Shown: positions 12,401-23,698, numbered from the stretch's first letter. The stretch: 39,590 bases of DNA from Saccoglossus kowalevskii (GCF_000003605.2 NW_003156257.1:92726-132315), one strand, 5' to 3'. The notes: generated from the letters alone by a model not told the origin. Numbers and translations: made by a program.

Positions 12401-14261
12401 TACAATTTCGATGATAATTTACGAGTTCGGTGCGATGTCAGTGTGATTTCCGCGTAAAGGCGACGGAAAAGCATGATTCAAACAGTCGTTTTGACTGCTC
12501 AAACTGGCTGTCAGTCATGGGTTTATGCAAATGTAAGGTGTTAATCCCGAGTTATTTGTTCAATCTCTAAGTATGTTTATGTAATTACGGAGTTGGTGGT
12601 GCGAGTGATATCATGGAGCTAATAAGGGATGATATGATGTGAGCTGTTTGTCCGGCCACTTCAGGGGAGTCGTCGGCGCTCCACGAATTGTTCAGACCCG
12701 GGCGAGTGTGGGTGGCACGAGCTGGGGTGTGCACGGGTCGTAATTTACGTACCTGTGCACTAGAGGGGAGAAACTGTGAGTAAGCATTCCAACGACTTCC
12801 TTAGTGTATGTGCGCAAAGAAAGACATTCGCGGTTTCAGGGCTTGTAAACTAGCTTGATTCTTATTTTTTCAGCGACAACAGAGATGAACTAGGTCAGTT
12901 ACGAGAAAGGAAAAGATGGTTTTCACCACATCGTAGATGAAAAGACGAACCAAGCTGTGGGTACTGGCCTAGATTAGTTCATTCATTTGGCGGATGTGAC
13001 GGGTCTGGTTGGTCATGATAACATGATAATAGCGGGGTTCTTTCGAGGGACTAGTCAACAAATATGTCGACAATCTGTCGAGTATATTTCTCAACTGTAA
13101 TATATGACGTTCCCGACAAAGTACAAATGTGTCTCGAAATGGATAAATTGAAAGATCCCGCGAAAAATGTTATGTACCCTGAAATGTATGCCCGCAGTGA
13201 AATGATTGGTGACGGACAACATTGTCCGTGTTCAAGAGCTTTTTGTAACATATGAGTCGGGCATATATTCTTGTATATCGAGCGTCGAGTAACTGGGTAT
13301 GCCTGTGCCACACATCCGTATCACGAAATCTTTTTTTCTGTTAATTTGTTGGCACCTTTTTCACATTGTATTGTGCGATAACTACATTGCGTAGGTCATT
13401 GAAAAAACACAATTATTTATGATGATGCGCTGTTTCGTGCAAGAAATAAGGAGCTCAATGAAAACTGCTTTCAAAAGATTCCGTGGGCCCCATGAGAGTT
13501 GAACAACGCTATTCAATAAGTCCTTTAAAATCGGATAACAGCTTAATGCATGATGTTAGTTTACGGAATTAACACCTTGAAATGATTATAGCTGTGCACG
13601 GTAAACAACTGGGCAGACCATGCAAATTACATTTCCCATGAAGCACTGGTACAGTCCCTGGTATTGCGCTTATTGCGATTTAAGCACGAACCTGTATCAC
13701 CAGACTGCTTACTGGATTTCATGGTGTTTTGTGTTGTTATGTGATCGTCATTTATTTTATATAACCGTAAACAAAAAAGCACTGTTACACTATACGCACT
13801 GTTCGTACTTACATATTGCAGAAACTCATCCTTCATATCAACCATCCATTGTACTTTGTCGGATGGGTTCCATCCGTGGATCACAAATACCGTACGACGT
13901 GATGGATCAAAATGCGAACCAATAATACTTTCTGGGTCTTTCCGGTTTATATTGTGTCCCTCATAAGGGTTTAGTCTGGTATACAGTAAAAACACAGTGC
14001 CAATTTCTTCTGGTGACTCGGGCAAAAACCTAACATTGTCGTGCGGGGGGTCATTTGAAAAACAACCGAGATCGCCATAACAAACTTCTTCACAAATTCC
14101 TGGAGTAATTATAAGAAATATATGTGTTTATGTGAAAATAAACGTATGACATTATTTATCTGTATTAATAAAGACCATGTGAATATCGAGGCTTACTTAC
14201 CGTACTTTAAGAAACATGAGACGAAAATGGTCAGTCCAACCAAATCAAATCTACCCACCAT
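9493..14261 (-). CDS. Secreted pancreatic-lipase-like enzyme A, catalytic domain only (six exons)
   Basis: Coding exons, 5' to 3' on the minus strand: 14201-14261, 13813-14099, 11289-11517, 10014-10153, 9820-9889, 9493-9707 (1002 nt, 333 residues). All borders are GT-AG and intron phases are 1,0,1,0,1. Exon 1 is a hydrophobic signal peptide. Exon 2 begins the mature protein ([16 protein letters not shown]) and carries the oxyanion loop VIHGW. Exon 3 has the nucleophile elbow VGHSLGAQ (Ser), exon 4 the acid GLDPGALAFE (Asp), exon 6 the catalytic His in VCDHKRA. Exon 5 has [11 protein letters not shown]. The lid between its two cysteines is only 8 residues (PLPIAGDV). The stop codon comes about 65 residues after the His, so there is no PLAT domain. 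These are family hallmarks of pancreatic lipase/PLRP2-type enzymes; the exact substrate is inference. Introns 2 (2.3 kb) and 3 (1.1 kb) are far larger than in copy B and hold inserted sequence. Confidence 0.92.
10696..10906. repeat. Dispersed repeat, copy 1 (lipase A intron 3)
   Basis: About 211 bp, roughly 75-80% identical by eye to 24821-25017, in the same orientation. Shared landmarks in order: CCGTAACGCC, GCGGTATTTTA, GTATTTTCATCCTACCA, a perfect 12-bp palindrome TTACGCGCGTAA (10792-10803), AATAAAAACAAACAT and GATTCTGTTCTAAACTTTTT. No terminal inverted repeat or poly(A) tail is obvious, so the class (MITE, SINE or fragment) is unknown. Confidence 0.75.
11797..12114 (+). CDS. Hypothetical plus-strand open frame inside intron 2 of lipase A
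   Basis: A 105-codon frame from an ATG at 11797, with coding-like codon variety and higher GC than the surrounding intron. Recognisable stretches are IDGIPGVIEGLSKLSETD, FDEPSSTVNLLPRGRHGT, NKFYQTFRHIIGRD and KSYPRPRHLL at the end. I do not recognise the family; it is hydrophilic, with no signal or membrane segment. An acceptor-like CTTCTAACTAG ends at 11819, so it might be a terminal exon beginning there and not a start codon. It lies antisense to lipase A in a region absent from the compact copies B and C, so it arrived with, or was exposed by, the intron expansion. Confidence 0.3.
   Translation: MQTSLLTRNHIDGIPGVIEGLSKLSETDRDDLDETIKFDEPSSTVNLLPRGRHGTPDIDEIPNKFYQTFRHIIGRDLVNHEYITPHSSINMSSAGKSYPRPRHLL
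12594..12900 (+). other. GC-rich patch with a plus-strand splice-like donor and acceptor
   Basis: Within intron 2 of lipase A this stretch is notably GC- and CpG-rich (about 12640-12780) in otherwise AT-rich DNA. It contains a strong donor AACT|GTGAGTAAG after 12775 and a strong acceptor TTATTTTTTCAG ending at 12873, giving a 98-nt intron of the size typical for this locus. Open frames on either side are short. It could be the promoter and first exons of a nested plus-strand gene or part of an inserted element. Confidence 0.3.
13064..13255 (+). CDS. Hypothetical 63-codon open frame inside intron 2 of lipase A
   Basis: Open frame starting MSTICRVYFSTVIYDV and ending GQHCPCSRAFCNI. It is not recognised and has a Cys-rich C-terminus. 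It lies on the same strand as, and downstream of, the splice-like sites at 12775/12874, so it could belong to one nested transcript with them. It may be chance; the opposite strand is also open here. Confidence 0.15.
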   Translation: MSTICRVYFSTVIYDVPDKVQMCLEMDKLKDPAKNVMYPEMYARSEMIGDGQHCPCSRAFCNI

Positions 14262-16056
14262 ATTGCATCTAAATAAAAAAATAAACACTAGTTTATGAAA
14301 TAACAACTATTTTAATATATGGCGAAGCTTCAGTGTAATCATATCATCGAAATAGAAGTTATTAATGGAAGTGCTAATATATGTATAAATTCAGTCCTAA
14401 GATCACTGCATAAATAAATGTGTAAACAGATGGAATTATTCCTCAGCAGTGACAAAGAAGGAAATTACATGTGCTTCTATCGAGGACTGTTGATTAACTG
14501 CCGTGTATGATAAATTGTAACTTCAACTTATCAATCTGCTAATAGTAAACATTGGTCCATCGTGAAGATAGATATACGTGTGACCAGAAGAAAAAAACGG
14601 CATATGTCACATATAACGATTCTTTTGTATTAACTTTGGCATGAGCGGTTTGTTACGTGAGATCAAACTTTCAACGTATGTCCTTATGGCACAAATCAAT
14701 CGATCGATAATTATTTTTCATTGCAATTAAATGCTAAATTTCTTATATAAAAGTCGTAATCGCATAATAAAAAGTGCACGTCGACTTGAACTATATATAT
14801 TATTTTGACGATGTAAATATGATGTATAATTTAAAATGAAAATTAAAGGAAACATCAAGCCAAACAACATTATGACCCCTCAAGAAAAAGCTCCACAAAT
14901 GTAGGATAATGCAATTTACATTATTTTATATCACTTTCCATTCTCTAAATGTTCAACTTTTCATCAGTATTACGTAGTCAGCCATCTTGATTCTCAAGCA
15001 AATAATTATGGGTAAGATGCAGCTGATGAATAAATATAAATAATAAATATGTATCTCCTTGGTGTGAACTATCCAACCTGGTCTAGCACTTTATATATTT
15101 GTACATGTTTAATGCATACATGTGTAAGATAGTGTTACAGTAATATTCTTATCTACCAATTTATCTTTGTGATACGGCCTGAGATCATAATTGAGTAGGC
15201 ATCGAATCAATTAGACACTGCATGATAAATTAAAAAATAACGATTAGAGAATTTTACCCATACTCATCAAAAATTGCTAATATCGATACGAATGTGAGCT
15301 GAGTTTTTTTTTTTTTTTTTTTCACGAAACCCTTAATATATAAAGCAGAATATATTATAGTGTGCATTAAATCTTGGTATTTTGAATAAGATTCCACGTT
15401 GTGGAATAAATGTGTTTATTGAGAGGTCGGAATGATAACTAGATGACCAATACGAACATAATTAAATCCTGACAAGCAACAATCAAGAAGGAATATATTT
15501 ATTAAATTATCAGCAACTTCTATATACATCAAACTGTTACTTCAATACGAGTGACAAGAGTACTGATATACTAATATGTATTGGTATTTCCGGACTATAA
15601 TAAATTACAAAATTTTAATAAATTGCCAATAATGTGCCCAAACGACCAATTATCATTCATAATTAATTTGTTCCTCTAATTTATTTTAAACGCTGTTGAA
15701 TGGTACCGCGATGAGCGTAGATTCACGCTGATGTGCTCATAAAATACCGAGGCCCGCAGTAAATAGAATGTCGAATCCAGGCGATTAACTAAACATTCCG
15801 AGCAAATCGCCTAGAATATTTCATCAACTTCCCATTCCAATAACAACGATAGACCTCAAACTACCTCAGAGTGCATCTTTAATGCCATGGATGTCAGAGT
15901 GCGAATTCTTCATATTCCACCGTTTCATAGCAATACCAATACTTCGGTGTTCACGTGTCTATGATAGCGACCACGAACTCGTATGTAAGCGATAAAATAA
16001 CTTTCTAACTATAATTATTAGAAATTGAAGCACAAGTGAGTTAATTGACATTATTT
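14262..16056. other. Intergenic region between lipases A and B
   Basis: AT-rich, with no gene or clear repeat seen apart from an 18-base T run near 15305. The part next to 14262 should hold the promoter of A. An acceptor-like TTTTATTTAG ends at 14269, so A probably has a 5' noncoding exon further right, whose position I could not fix. Confidence 0.45.
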
Positions 16057-16062
16057 TTTATT
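16057..16062 (-). terminator. Poly(A) signal of lipase B
   Basis: AATAAA on the minus strand, about 120 nt past the stop codon. Confidence 0.5.
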
Positions 16063-16180
16063 CCAGGCGATTTACGTACAGTAACAAAAACACACACTTT
16101 GAATGCAAATAATATGAGAACGATAAAACAATACAATTTACTACACGTTCCATTAATCATCATGGTGATAGTGCTGTGCT

Positions 16181-17837
16181 TTAGCCCTGGCAATAAGGCG
16201 GGTCTGGATTGGTTTCAAGATAGAATACACCCCTGGCATCACTAGTATCAGCATGATAACCCATGTACGAGCAACCAGAGCTACCGCATGCATCACAACC
16301 GTCCCACTGTTCAAGTTGACAGGGATAAGCCGTGAAAGGGCACTGGTTGATTGACTCGATATAATAGTCTCGCCCAATTTTATGATCACACATGACTGCA
16401 AGAAATAACAGTATTTGTGTACGTGGTTAGTATCTACAAGCGATGTGCACACTATTCTATAATGTGTAAGAGGTACAAAATGTGTCCGACATCGTACGTA
16501 CGTTTAGGACCTTTGCAACCAGGCTGGTCCTTTCCGCCGTTAGGATAAAAATCCACATGCCCACTCTATAAAAAAGGGAAATAGTAAAGATTTCTTATAT
16601 GGCTGCAAAACACTAAATGACTAGGTTTCTAATTGATTTCATTTCAAAATCAAATATATTCATTTGTCTAATCGTTTTTATATATAGGATATATAACAAC
16701 CAAACACGTTGCCAGCTTTTATAGAAACATACAATATTTTATTTAGCTAACATGTGTTCGGCCTTATAATTACATCAAACATACGTGAATGACTACCACA
16801 ACTGCTAACCCACCTCTATCCATGTGCCAAACCCGGCCTGAGGGATAATCCGTTCACCATCAGTATGAATGATATCAACAAATTGGGCGTCTGTCGCATC
16901 GAGTCGAACAGCTGGGTCATGGTTCTCATACGCTGGTCCCGCTGGGTCAATACCTGTAAACATAGAAAATTGTTCCAGATGATTTCGAGGGAGTTATTGT
17001 TAAATATGATTCCTGGTTCGATTTTCCTACCTGTAATTCGTCCTATCATGGGGTTTCTTTGTCCTGCATGCCCCGCAACATGCGCCCCGAGACTGTGTCC
17101 AACCAAATATGCGTCATTTACGTCGAAGCCAGTGTATAACGTCAATGCGTCGAGTAGCGCGTCGATTTCCGCACCGACTATTCTGCCGTTTGCCACACAT
17201 TGTGGATAACGACCAGTTGAATCCCAGTAAACCAAGATTACATTCATGTCGTCCTAGTAATAAACAGTTATATCTCATTATTATCAATTAACACTACGAC
17301 GATACTGTAACACCGATGATTACATATAGCTCTGGATGCTTTTCCTTAGGGTTATAATATGTGCCGGAATTGTTTCTTACATGTTTCAGGAACTCTTGTC
17401 GCATTTCATCCACCCATCCAGCAATACCAGGTTTCCCTAATCCCCCCCATCCATAAAGTTGAAATATGGTCCGACTACCAGCCTTAAAATGAGACTCAAT
17501 AATACTGGATGGGTCAGTTCGGTTAAGTGTCTGACTAACATCTGGGTTAAGACGTGTGTACAGCCAGAATTGGGTGTCTACTTCTGCAGGCGATTCTGGT
17601 AAGTATCTGACATTGTCATAGGGAGGGTCGTTGGAAAAACAGCCGAGATCACCGTAGCATACTTCGTCAGCAACGCCTGGAAATTGTAACACAGTGTGGC
17701 TAGAACAATTAACAGTCTATTTTATTCTGAACAACGGCGAGAATTGTTGTCAACAACTTATATCAAAAGCAACGACACCACTCACCGTACAATAGCAAAC
17801 ATCCTAGCCCGACAGCCAAAGCAAGATGATACTTCAT
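16181..17837 (-). CDS. Secreted pancreatic-lipase-like enzyme B, catalytic domain only (six exons)
   Basis: Coding exons on the minus strand: 17786-17837, 17381-17676 (outer border plus or minus 1), 17031-17253, 16814-16953, 16502-16565, 16181-16395 (990 nt, 329 residues), phases 1,0,1,0,1. This is the most compact copy, with introns of about 77-250 nt. The signal peptide is MKYHLALAVGLGCLLLYG. The triad is intact: Ser in VGHSLGAH, Asp in GIDPAGPAYE, His in MCDHKIG. The lid is the shortest of the set, six residues (KGPKLM) between cysteines. The oxyanion loop reads QLYGWG, with Tyr where the other four complete copies have His (IHGW). The C-terminus ends PYCQG with no PLAT domain. A TATA box lies about 110 nt upstream of the ATG and a poly(A) signal about 120 nt past the stop. 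A secreted lipase or phospholipase role follows from the family; activity with the changed oxyanion residue is uncertain. Confidence 0.92.
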
Positions 17838-17918
17838 TGTGTAAGTGAAAAAAAACACTAAACTGATAACAATATTTCATTTACTTGATTTAGACAGTAT
17901 GAAAAAATGTTGTCTACC

Positions 17919-17933
17919 TGACCTTGACAAGGT
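17919..17933 (-). promoter_or_regulatory. NR5A/FTZ-F1-like site and palindrome near the start of lipase B
   Basis: TCAAGGTCA on the minus strand (17919-17927) is the monomer site used by NR5A/FTZ-F1 and ERR nuclear receptors. It overlaps a perfect 13-bp palindrome ACCTTGNCAAGGT. It lies about 25-30 nt downstream of the TATA box, near the likely transcription start. NR5A2 controls exocrine pancreas genes in vertebrates, which makes the match suggestive, but a 9-bp word is weak evidence. Confidence 0.25.
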
Positions 17934-17948
17934 TGTCAGTAACAAACA

Positions 17949-17956
17949 TATATAAA
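17949..17956 (-). promoter_or_regulatory. TATA box of lipase B
   Basis: TTTATATA on the minus strand about 112 nt upstream of the ATG. No splice acceptor separates it from the ATG, so B seems to start transcription near 17920 with a simple first exon. Confidence 0.5.
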
Positions 17957-19936
17957 GCTGGATTAATAGTTTACATTTTGCAATCAAGAGTGCATACACA
18001 AAATATCGTTTTCATCACAAACATTGTCCACATCCATGAGAAGAACACCTGGTGTTTGCGGACGGGTATCTAAAATAAATATGAGAGGAGTATCAGTTGT
18101 TCTGGTTATGGTTTCAACTACGTACTTTACATTAGAGTGCATGTTTTATTTATAGAAATTTATTCCATCTTAACTATTTGAATACTTTACTGTAGCCTTG
18201 TTTTATGTAGTAACAAATATTTCCAGCTAACATTTTGTAAATGTTTCCCAAACTGACATACACTGATCCGATAGGATATATACTACCGCGGCTTTAGCGT
18301 GTTGGATAAAAATATTTATTTTTTTTCGGAATTCTTCACTCGCATGTGACCTTAATGAATAATATTTCAGAAACAATTGGATGTAATACTTCTGATCCTA
18401 ACGCGATGTTTACAGTTAATAATATTTTTGTCATCTCGAATTCGGGAGTTTACTTGTTGACTTATTGACAAGAAAATTTTTGTACCGACGCCGCTTGTTT
18501 GCGTGGCCTGACGTGCAGACGCCAATATAGTATAATGTCCGCGTGGCTTGCGGGTATGTTGTAATTTATCACATCTCACAGTTGTTCCGCATGCTATGAT
18601 TGGTTTTGATTATGTCACATTACATTGAATAAAAAATGGATTAACATGGTATATTGCCCGCCAAGTGGGTACATCACATGGATGTCGTCACTGAAACTAC
18701 TGCGCAACGATACTGCGCATAACAAATTGTTGTTGCACTGGTACTGCTCCGGTCGCTGTTGATCTCGGGGTTGCTTTCAAGGGTTTGAAAGAGCTTTATC
18801 CATCTGGAATAGACAACGAACGTGCCATAATTAAGATATATAGAAGATAATATTTGGTAATCGTAGTCCTAAATAGCACAGAAGAAAATGTATCATTATT
18901 AAGATACTCTGTTTTGATGTTTAGGGTGTTATTTATATGAAGCAAAAATGTACGGCAAAGCCGCCACTGAAAGTCGCTATTGGGATCGCTGTTGCGCGTT
19001 CTACACTGTGAGCATTTCTGCGCGTGTCATGCCTGTGCTCACCGGTCACCGAGAACGCTCTAAGCTGAATTACTTATGAATAGAAGGTATGGTACGTTCG
19101 TTAGAAAGTAATTTCAGTCGCTTCCTCGGCACTCTGACCGGCTCTTCTCGAATCAACTTGGCGTATAAGAATGTAAAAGTTGACAATGGTAGTGCGGGGG
19201 TATTTTATTTCAATTATAATACTCCCGACATGTCAGTAAAATTGAATAAACGCGCAGTTGTAGCTCGAAAATAAATAAATCGGCAGTGTGCAATTGCTTT
19301 TCAGTTATGCAAAGATCGTTCACCAGTAAACTCTATCTGAAAACGCACCGAACAGCATTATTCTAGATTATGAAAAAATAAAAAATAATCGAACCTCAAT
19401 CTGAGATCAATCACTAAGATACGAACGTAGTCTGAAAAAGTTTGTATTGCAATTGAGTTTATATACTTTGATGTTAAAACAAAAACACATTTCGTTACTC
19501 TGTCTATTATTCTTGTAAAAGGTAACAAGTAAGATGGACGTTGTTTTGAAAGGTAACACCAAGTGATACTAATCTGAAACGTGAACAAAAACGGATAAAT
19601 TTTACCAAGACTATTTGAAATTGCAACTTGCATTGAAAAACACGAAATCAATGAAGACATTTGCCAAAATGCAAAATCGCATTTTTTTGGGCCAAATTGC
19701 CATGCGCTATTATTAAATGGCCCTATATCATACAAGAATTGGTGCTGTCAAAAGTTTTGCGAAAAATAGTGTTTAGTCTCTGAAATGTCAAATCGAGATG
19801 CATCTTTTTAGGTTTTGTTTTTCTGTTAGATGATCAAGATGCAAAATTACCTTCCCCGATACGTATGCTGACGTATGCGGCTTTAATTACAATGAACGCA
19901 ATTATTAAAAAGTCATTCCAATTGACAGTAATTACA
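17957..19936. other. Intergenic region between lipases B and C
   Basis: No gene recognised. The 61-codon plus-strand frame at 19089-19274 (MVRSLESNFSRFLGTLTGSS at its start) lies in a slightly GC-richer stretch (about 18480-19270) but has no known motif. No terminal repeats found. Confidence 0.4.
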
Positions 19937-19942
19937 TTTATT
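19937..19942 (-). terminator. Poly(A) signal of lipase C
   Basis: AATAAA on the minus strand, about 85 nt past the stop codon. Confidence 0.5.
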
Positions 19943-20026
19943 GGCTTTAAAACATTAACAGAAACAATTAATTAATTAATTTGTGAAATAATGTAATATA
20001 TAGTGCTATCGTAAGAATTATCTTAT

Positions 20027-22430
20027 TCATCCCTGACAAAATGGCTCATCCTCGTTGGTTTCAAGGTAGAAAACACCTTCGGGCTCGTTCAGTGCATAGT
20101 ATCCCATGTAATTACACTGATTGTCGTCACAGGAGGACGCACATTTCGACCAATCACCAAGCTCGCCGTCACAATTGTACGAGGTAAATTTGCATACGTT
20201 GTTGATAGATTCAATGAAATAGCGGCAAGACTCCATGTGATCGCAGACCTCTATAGGAGAAAATCCAGAATTAGATTAGATTAGAATAGAATAGATTTGA
20301 TTAGAATGGATATAGTTTTTCCTAAACACATTTTTGCATCAACTTACCTTTTACGAGACCATCACACGATGGCTGGTCCTTTCCTCCGTTTGGATAGAAA
20401 TCAACGTGGCCACTCTGTAAATAATTATGTTAAATATTTGGTGTGAACACCATGATTTGACGAATTTAAACAATTATCATACATTAAATGTTACATTGAG
20501 CGAAATGATTAAATTATTCACGTCACGCCACTCATTTACTCACTCACTTCACTTNNNNNNNNNNNNNNNNNNNNNNNNNNNNNNNNNNNNNNNNNNNNNN
20601 NNNNNNNNNNNNNNNNNNNNNNNNNNNNNNNNNNNNNNNNNNNNNNNNNNNNNNNNNNNCCCTCCCTCCCTCCCTCACTCCCTCACTTACACACTCACTT
20701 CACTCACACACTCACTCACTCACTCACTCACTCGCACGCACGATCACCCTTTCATTCATTCATTCATTCATTCATTTATTCATTCATACATACATTCATC
20801 CATTCATTCTCTAATATCTCACCTCTTGCCATATTCCTAAACCTATTTTAGGAACTAAAGGCTCCGCATCGGTATGAATGACGTCAACAAAAAATGCATC
20901 CCGTGAATCCAATCTCACAAACACATGTTCGTTTTCAAATCTTGGACCAGCTGGATCTAAACCTAATGAGTCAAACAACGGAATGAAATCCTAAATTAGT
21001 TCATTTTGCTCCCTGAATACACGTTTCTATGGCGTATTTATTTTGGTAACATACAAAAGTTTCATCTCGCCTGTAATCCGTCCAGGAAATATGTTCAGAT
21101 ATTCTCCAACATATCCACTTATGTGGGCACCGAGGCTGTGCCCAATCAAATGTATCTGAGTCAGGGCAAGACTGGTTTCCTCAAGGATCATTTCAATGAG
21201 GGCGTGTGTCTCGGCTCCCACGACCCTGGTGTTGGCTACGCATTGAAAGTAGTCCAATTTGAATGCTCCGTCGGACCAGTCGACTTGAATTACATTCAGA
21301 TCGTCCTGTGCATAATGAGAAATGTTGAAAATTTATTCACGAGGAGCGTGTTTGAGCGTATGGTGGTAAAATCTGGATGACGAAGAATAAAATCTCTAAA
21401 AAGTAAAAAAGAAATGTAAAACATACCTTATCCAGCAATGCATGTTTCATATCCGATACCCAGTCAATATCTCCGTTGTGTAACCACCCATGGATGATAA
21501 ACTTGGTGTCTTTGCTGTCATCAAAATACGAATTATGCAAAGTCGCAGGATCTTTTCTATCAATCACTTGTTTGCTGTCTCGATTTTGTCTGGTGTACAA
21601 CCAGAATCCCGTGTTGATGTCTTCGGGCTCTTCTGGCAGTGCATCGACATTATCAAATGGTGGGTCATTGGTAAAGCAGCCCAAGTCACCGTAACATACT
21701 GTATCGTCCCTTGACTCTGTAAGATAAACTACTTATGATTACATGATATTTGAGAAATATATTTGAGTTTGCTTATAAGATTCATTGTCATTCATTGTCA
21801 TTGAAAATTTATTGTCATTGTCAAATTGTATTTGGCTTGAAAAGTTTTAGAAAACGCGATATTGAGTGTGCTTTATACTTGAAATTGTACAAACTGGAAA
21901 ACTTGCACATCGGTTACTTTGGGAATTATAAATAGCAGTAATTAAGTTGTTGGTCACACTAAAGACGTTTGTACCCAGAAGCGAGTGAAATATGCTATGA
22001 AAACAGCGTTTTATGTGATCTAAAATATATTTTTATTTTATTTTATCTCATTCGGTGAGGTAAAAGACCGATACATATTAGTACAATGCCGTGCATCGTC
22101 GGATATTGAAACGGTCATCGTGTTTTTTTTTAGTTTAGGCATTCTGGTAATGCGCATCTGGAAGATTGCCGATAATCGTGCCGTTTCGTTGTGAACGTTC
22201 AACGCGTAAATAAAATGCAAGTGTAGACGACGCGATCACTATTCATTCTCTAAATTTTATATGTTTGAATTTGCACTGTCACAAAAGTTATACTCTTCAA
22301 TAATTAGTCTATATAGATGTTCACACACAATGTTATAGATTTTTTCATCATTGGTTTGTACAGATAATAGAATCCACTCACCGGAGACAGAACAGAAGAT
22401 TCCAATAACAATCAGTGATGTTATGAACAT
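20027..22430 (-). CDS. Secreted pancreatic-lipase-like enzyme C, catalytic domain only (six exons)
   Basis: Coding exons on the minus strand: 22382-22430, 21427-21716, 21071-21305, 20823-20962, 20348-20414, 20027-20250 (1005 nt, 334 residues), phases 1,0,1,0,1. The signal peptide is [16 protein letters not shown]. The mature start is near [17 protein letters not shown]; the oxyanion loop is FIIHGW; nucleophile IGHSLGAH; acid [10 protein letters not shown]; histidine in [11 protein letters not shown], which carries an extra Cys. The lid is seven residues (DGLVKEV). It ends PFCQG with no PLAT domain. The exon 3 donor is GC (G|GCGAGA) instead of GT; every other border is canonical and the frame requires this site. 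Intron 4 contains a 105-base run of N inside a tetranucleotide repeat, which does not touch coding sequence. C is intermediate between the A/B and D/E groups by eye. Confidence 0.88.
20525..20815. repeat. Tetranucleotide repeats with an assembly gap
   Basis: TCAC/CTCC-type and ATTC-type tetranucleotide runs flank 105 N bases at 20555-20659, all within intron 4 of lipase C. The gap is probably an unresolved microsatellite, so the true intron length is unknown. Confidence 0.9.
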
Positions 22431-23592
22431 CGTGGATTATATCAGTGATTATCAATAAACCCAAACGTAAATGTTACAAAATGGCTGAATGCGTGTTGAA
22501 TTGTTTTCACTTCAGTAGTTGCAACAAAGTCGTACCAGTAAACGGAGTGATATTATTTACTGAAATGATTATATATCATGTCTTCAAATCATCAGCTATC
22601 TCTGTCCAATGAGCGTTATGAGTGTTGATAGTTTACAAAGAATGTCACGTAGGCACGTCGAATCGAATTGTTTTTTTAAAATAAAAATTAATACATTTCA
22701 ATGAACATTTACTGTTACTTACCAGGCGTAGGTATTATGTAGATTCTTCCGCCAATATTGTCACAATATCAGTAGAAAATGTAGGGCACGAGAGAACGAC
22801 AGATTTCAACTAAATTTGCATGTAAGGATAGACGACCCTTGTATGAACTATAGGACTATTATGATTGATGTGTTATTAACAATGAAAACATATTTTGCTG
22901 TGTAGGCTGATAAATTGAGGTCACCTTACTGCACGTAAAGTGACAGCGTTGTTAGGATTAGGGAACTTTCTCAAGTTTTTGAGGACATGAGAAAAAGGAA
23001 GCGAAATACTCCAAAAGTAAAGGTTGGTTGACAGAGTGTGCTACCAATAGGAGAGGACTAGTTCACTCTTTTGCAAATACTTGATATAACCTTTACGTGT
23101 TTATACATTAATTATTGTACTTGCTCCGAGACTGATCATTTCTTAGTCGTGTAGCACAATGTATTCTGTACCACTGTACTCATTGTTCCACACCACTGAT
23201 ATGACGAGTATCATAGACTCGTGTGTTGTCATATGTTAGAATAAAAATGACAAAATACATTATTTTAACAACAGAAAGTCGGGAACATTAGTAGTATTCA
23301 TCTACGTTGAAGAGTTTCTAGTAGTAGTTGTAAGTGTGCAGCGTGAGACAAAGTCACAAGTTGTGTTATCTGGATATTCGTGACACACGGGAGCACTCCT
23401 ATAAAAAATACATTGCATAATACAATCGTGTCGCATTGTTCACCACTATTATATAATTTCAAAACTAATTACTTGTAGGTAAGGTAATGATGAAAAGAAA
23501 TAAACAATGTATTGTCAGTTTCTTACTTGTAATCATACTTCTTATAAGTTATAAATAATCGAACCTCATTTCAGTGAATGATAATTGGTACT
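22431..23592. other. Intergenic region between lipases C and D, with promoter of C
   Basis: A TATA-like TATATAAT on the minus strand at 22568-22575 lies about 140 nt upstream of the ATG of C. The rest is AT-rich with no gene seen. ATTAAA on the minus strand at 23593-23598 may be the poly(A) signal of D, about 100 nt past its stop. Confidence 0.4.
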
Positions 23593-23698
23593 TTTAATAC
23601 ACTCATATACACGAACATACTACTGTTATAATTAATACAACTTTTACAACACGATTTGTTTAAATAATCCTCAAGGGAAGTTGTAATATTCTTTTTAA

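Larger units (their letters stand above)
11518..13812. other. Expanded intron 2 of lipase A
   Basis: Intron of 2295 nt, against 121-127 nt in copies C and B. Contents: a short ACAAT pentanucleotide repeat at about 11615-11640, the plus-strand frame at 11797-12114, the GC-rich splice-like patch near 12594-12900, and the frame at 13064-13255. Overall GC and CpG are higher than in the flanking DNA between about 11640 and 13300. I could not find terminal repeats marking a single insertion. Confidence 0.6.

Noticed and set aside
19089-19274. 61-codon frame between lipases B and C
   Set aside because: Some coding-like character but no motif, splice site or neighbour support.
20427-20840. Frame running through the N gap
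   Set aside because: Translation of tetranucleotide repeat and unknown bases.
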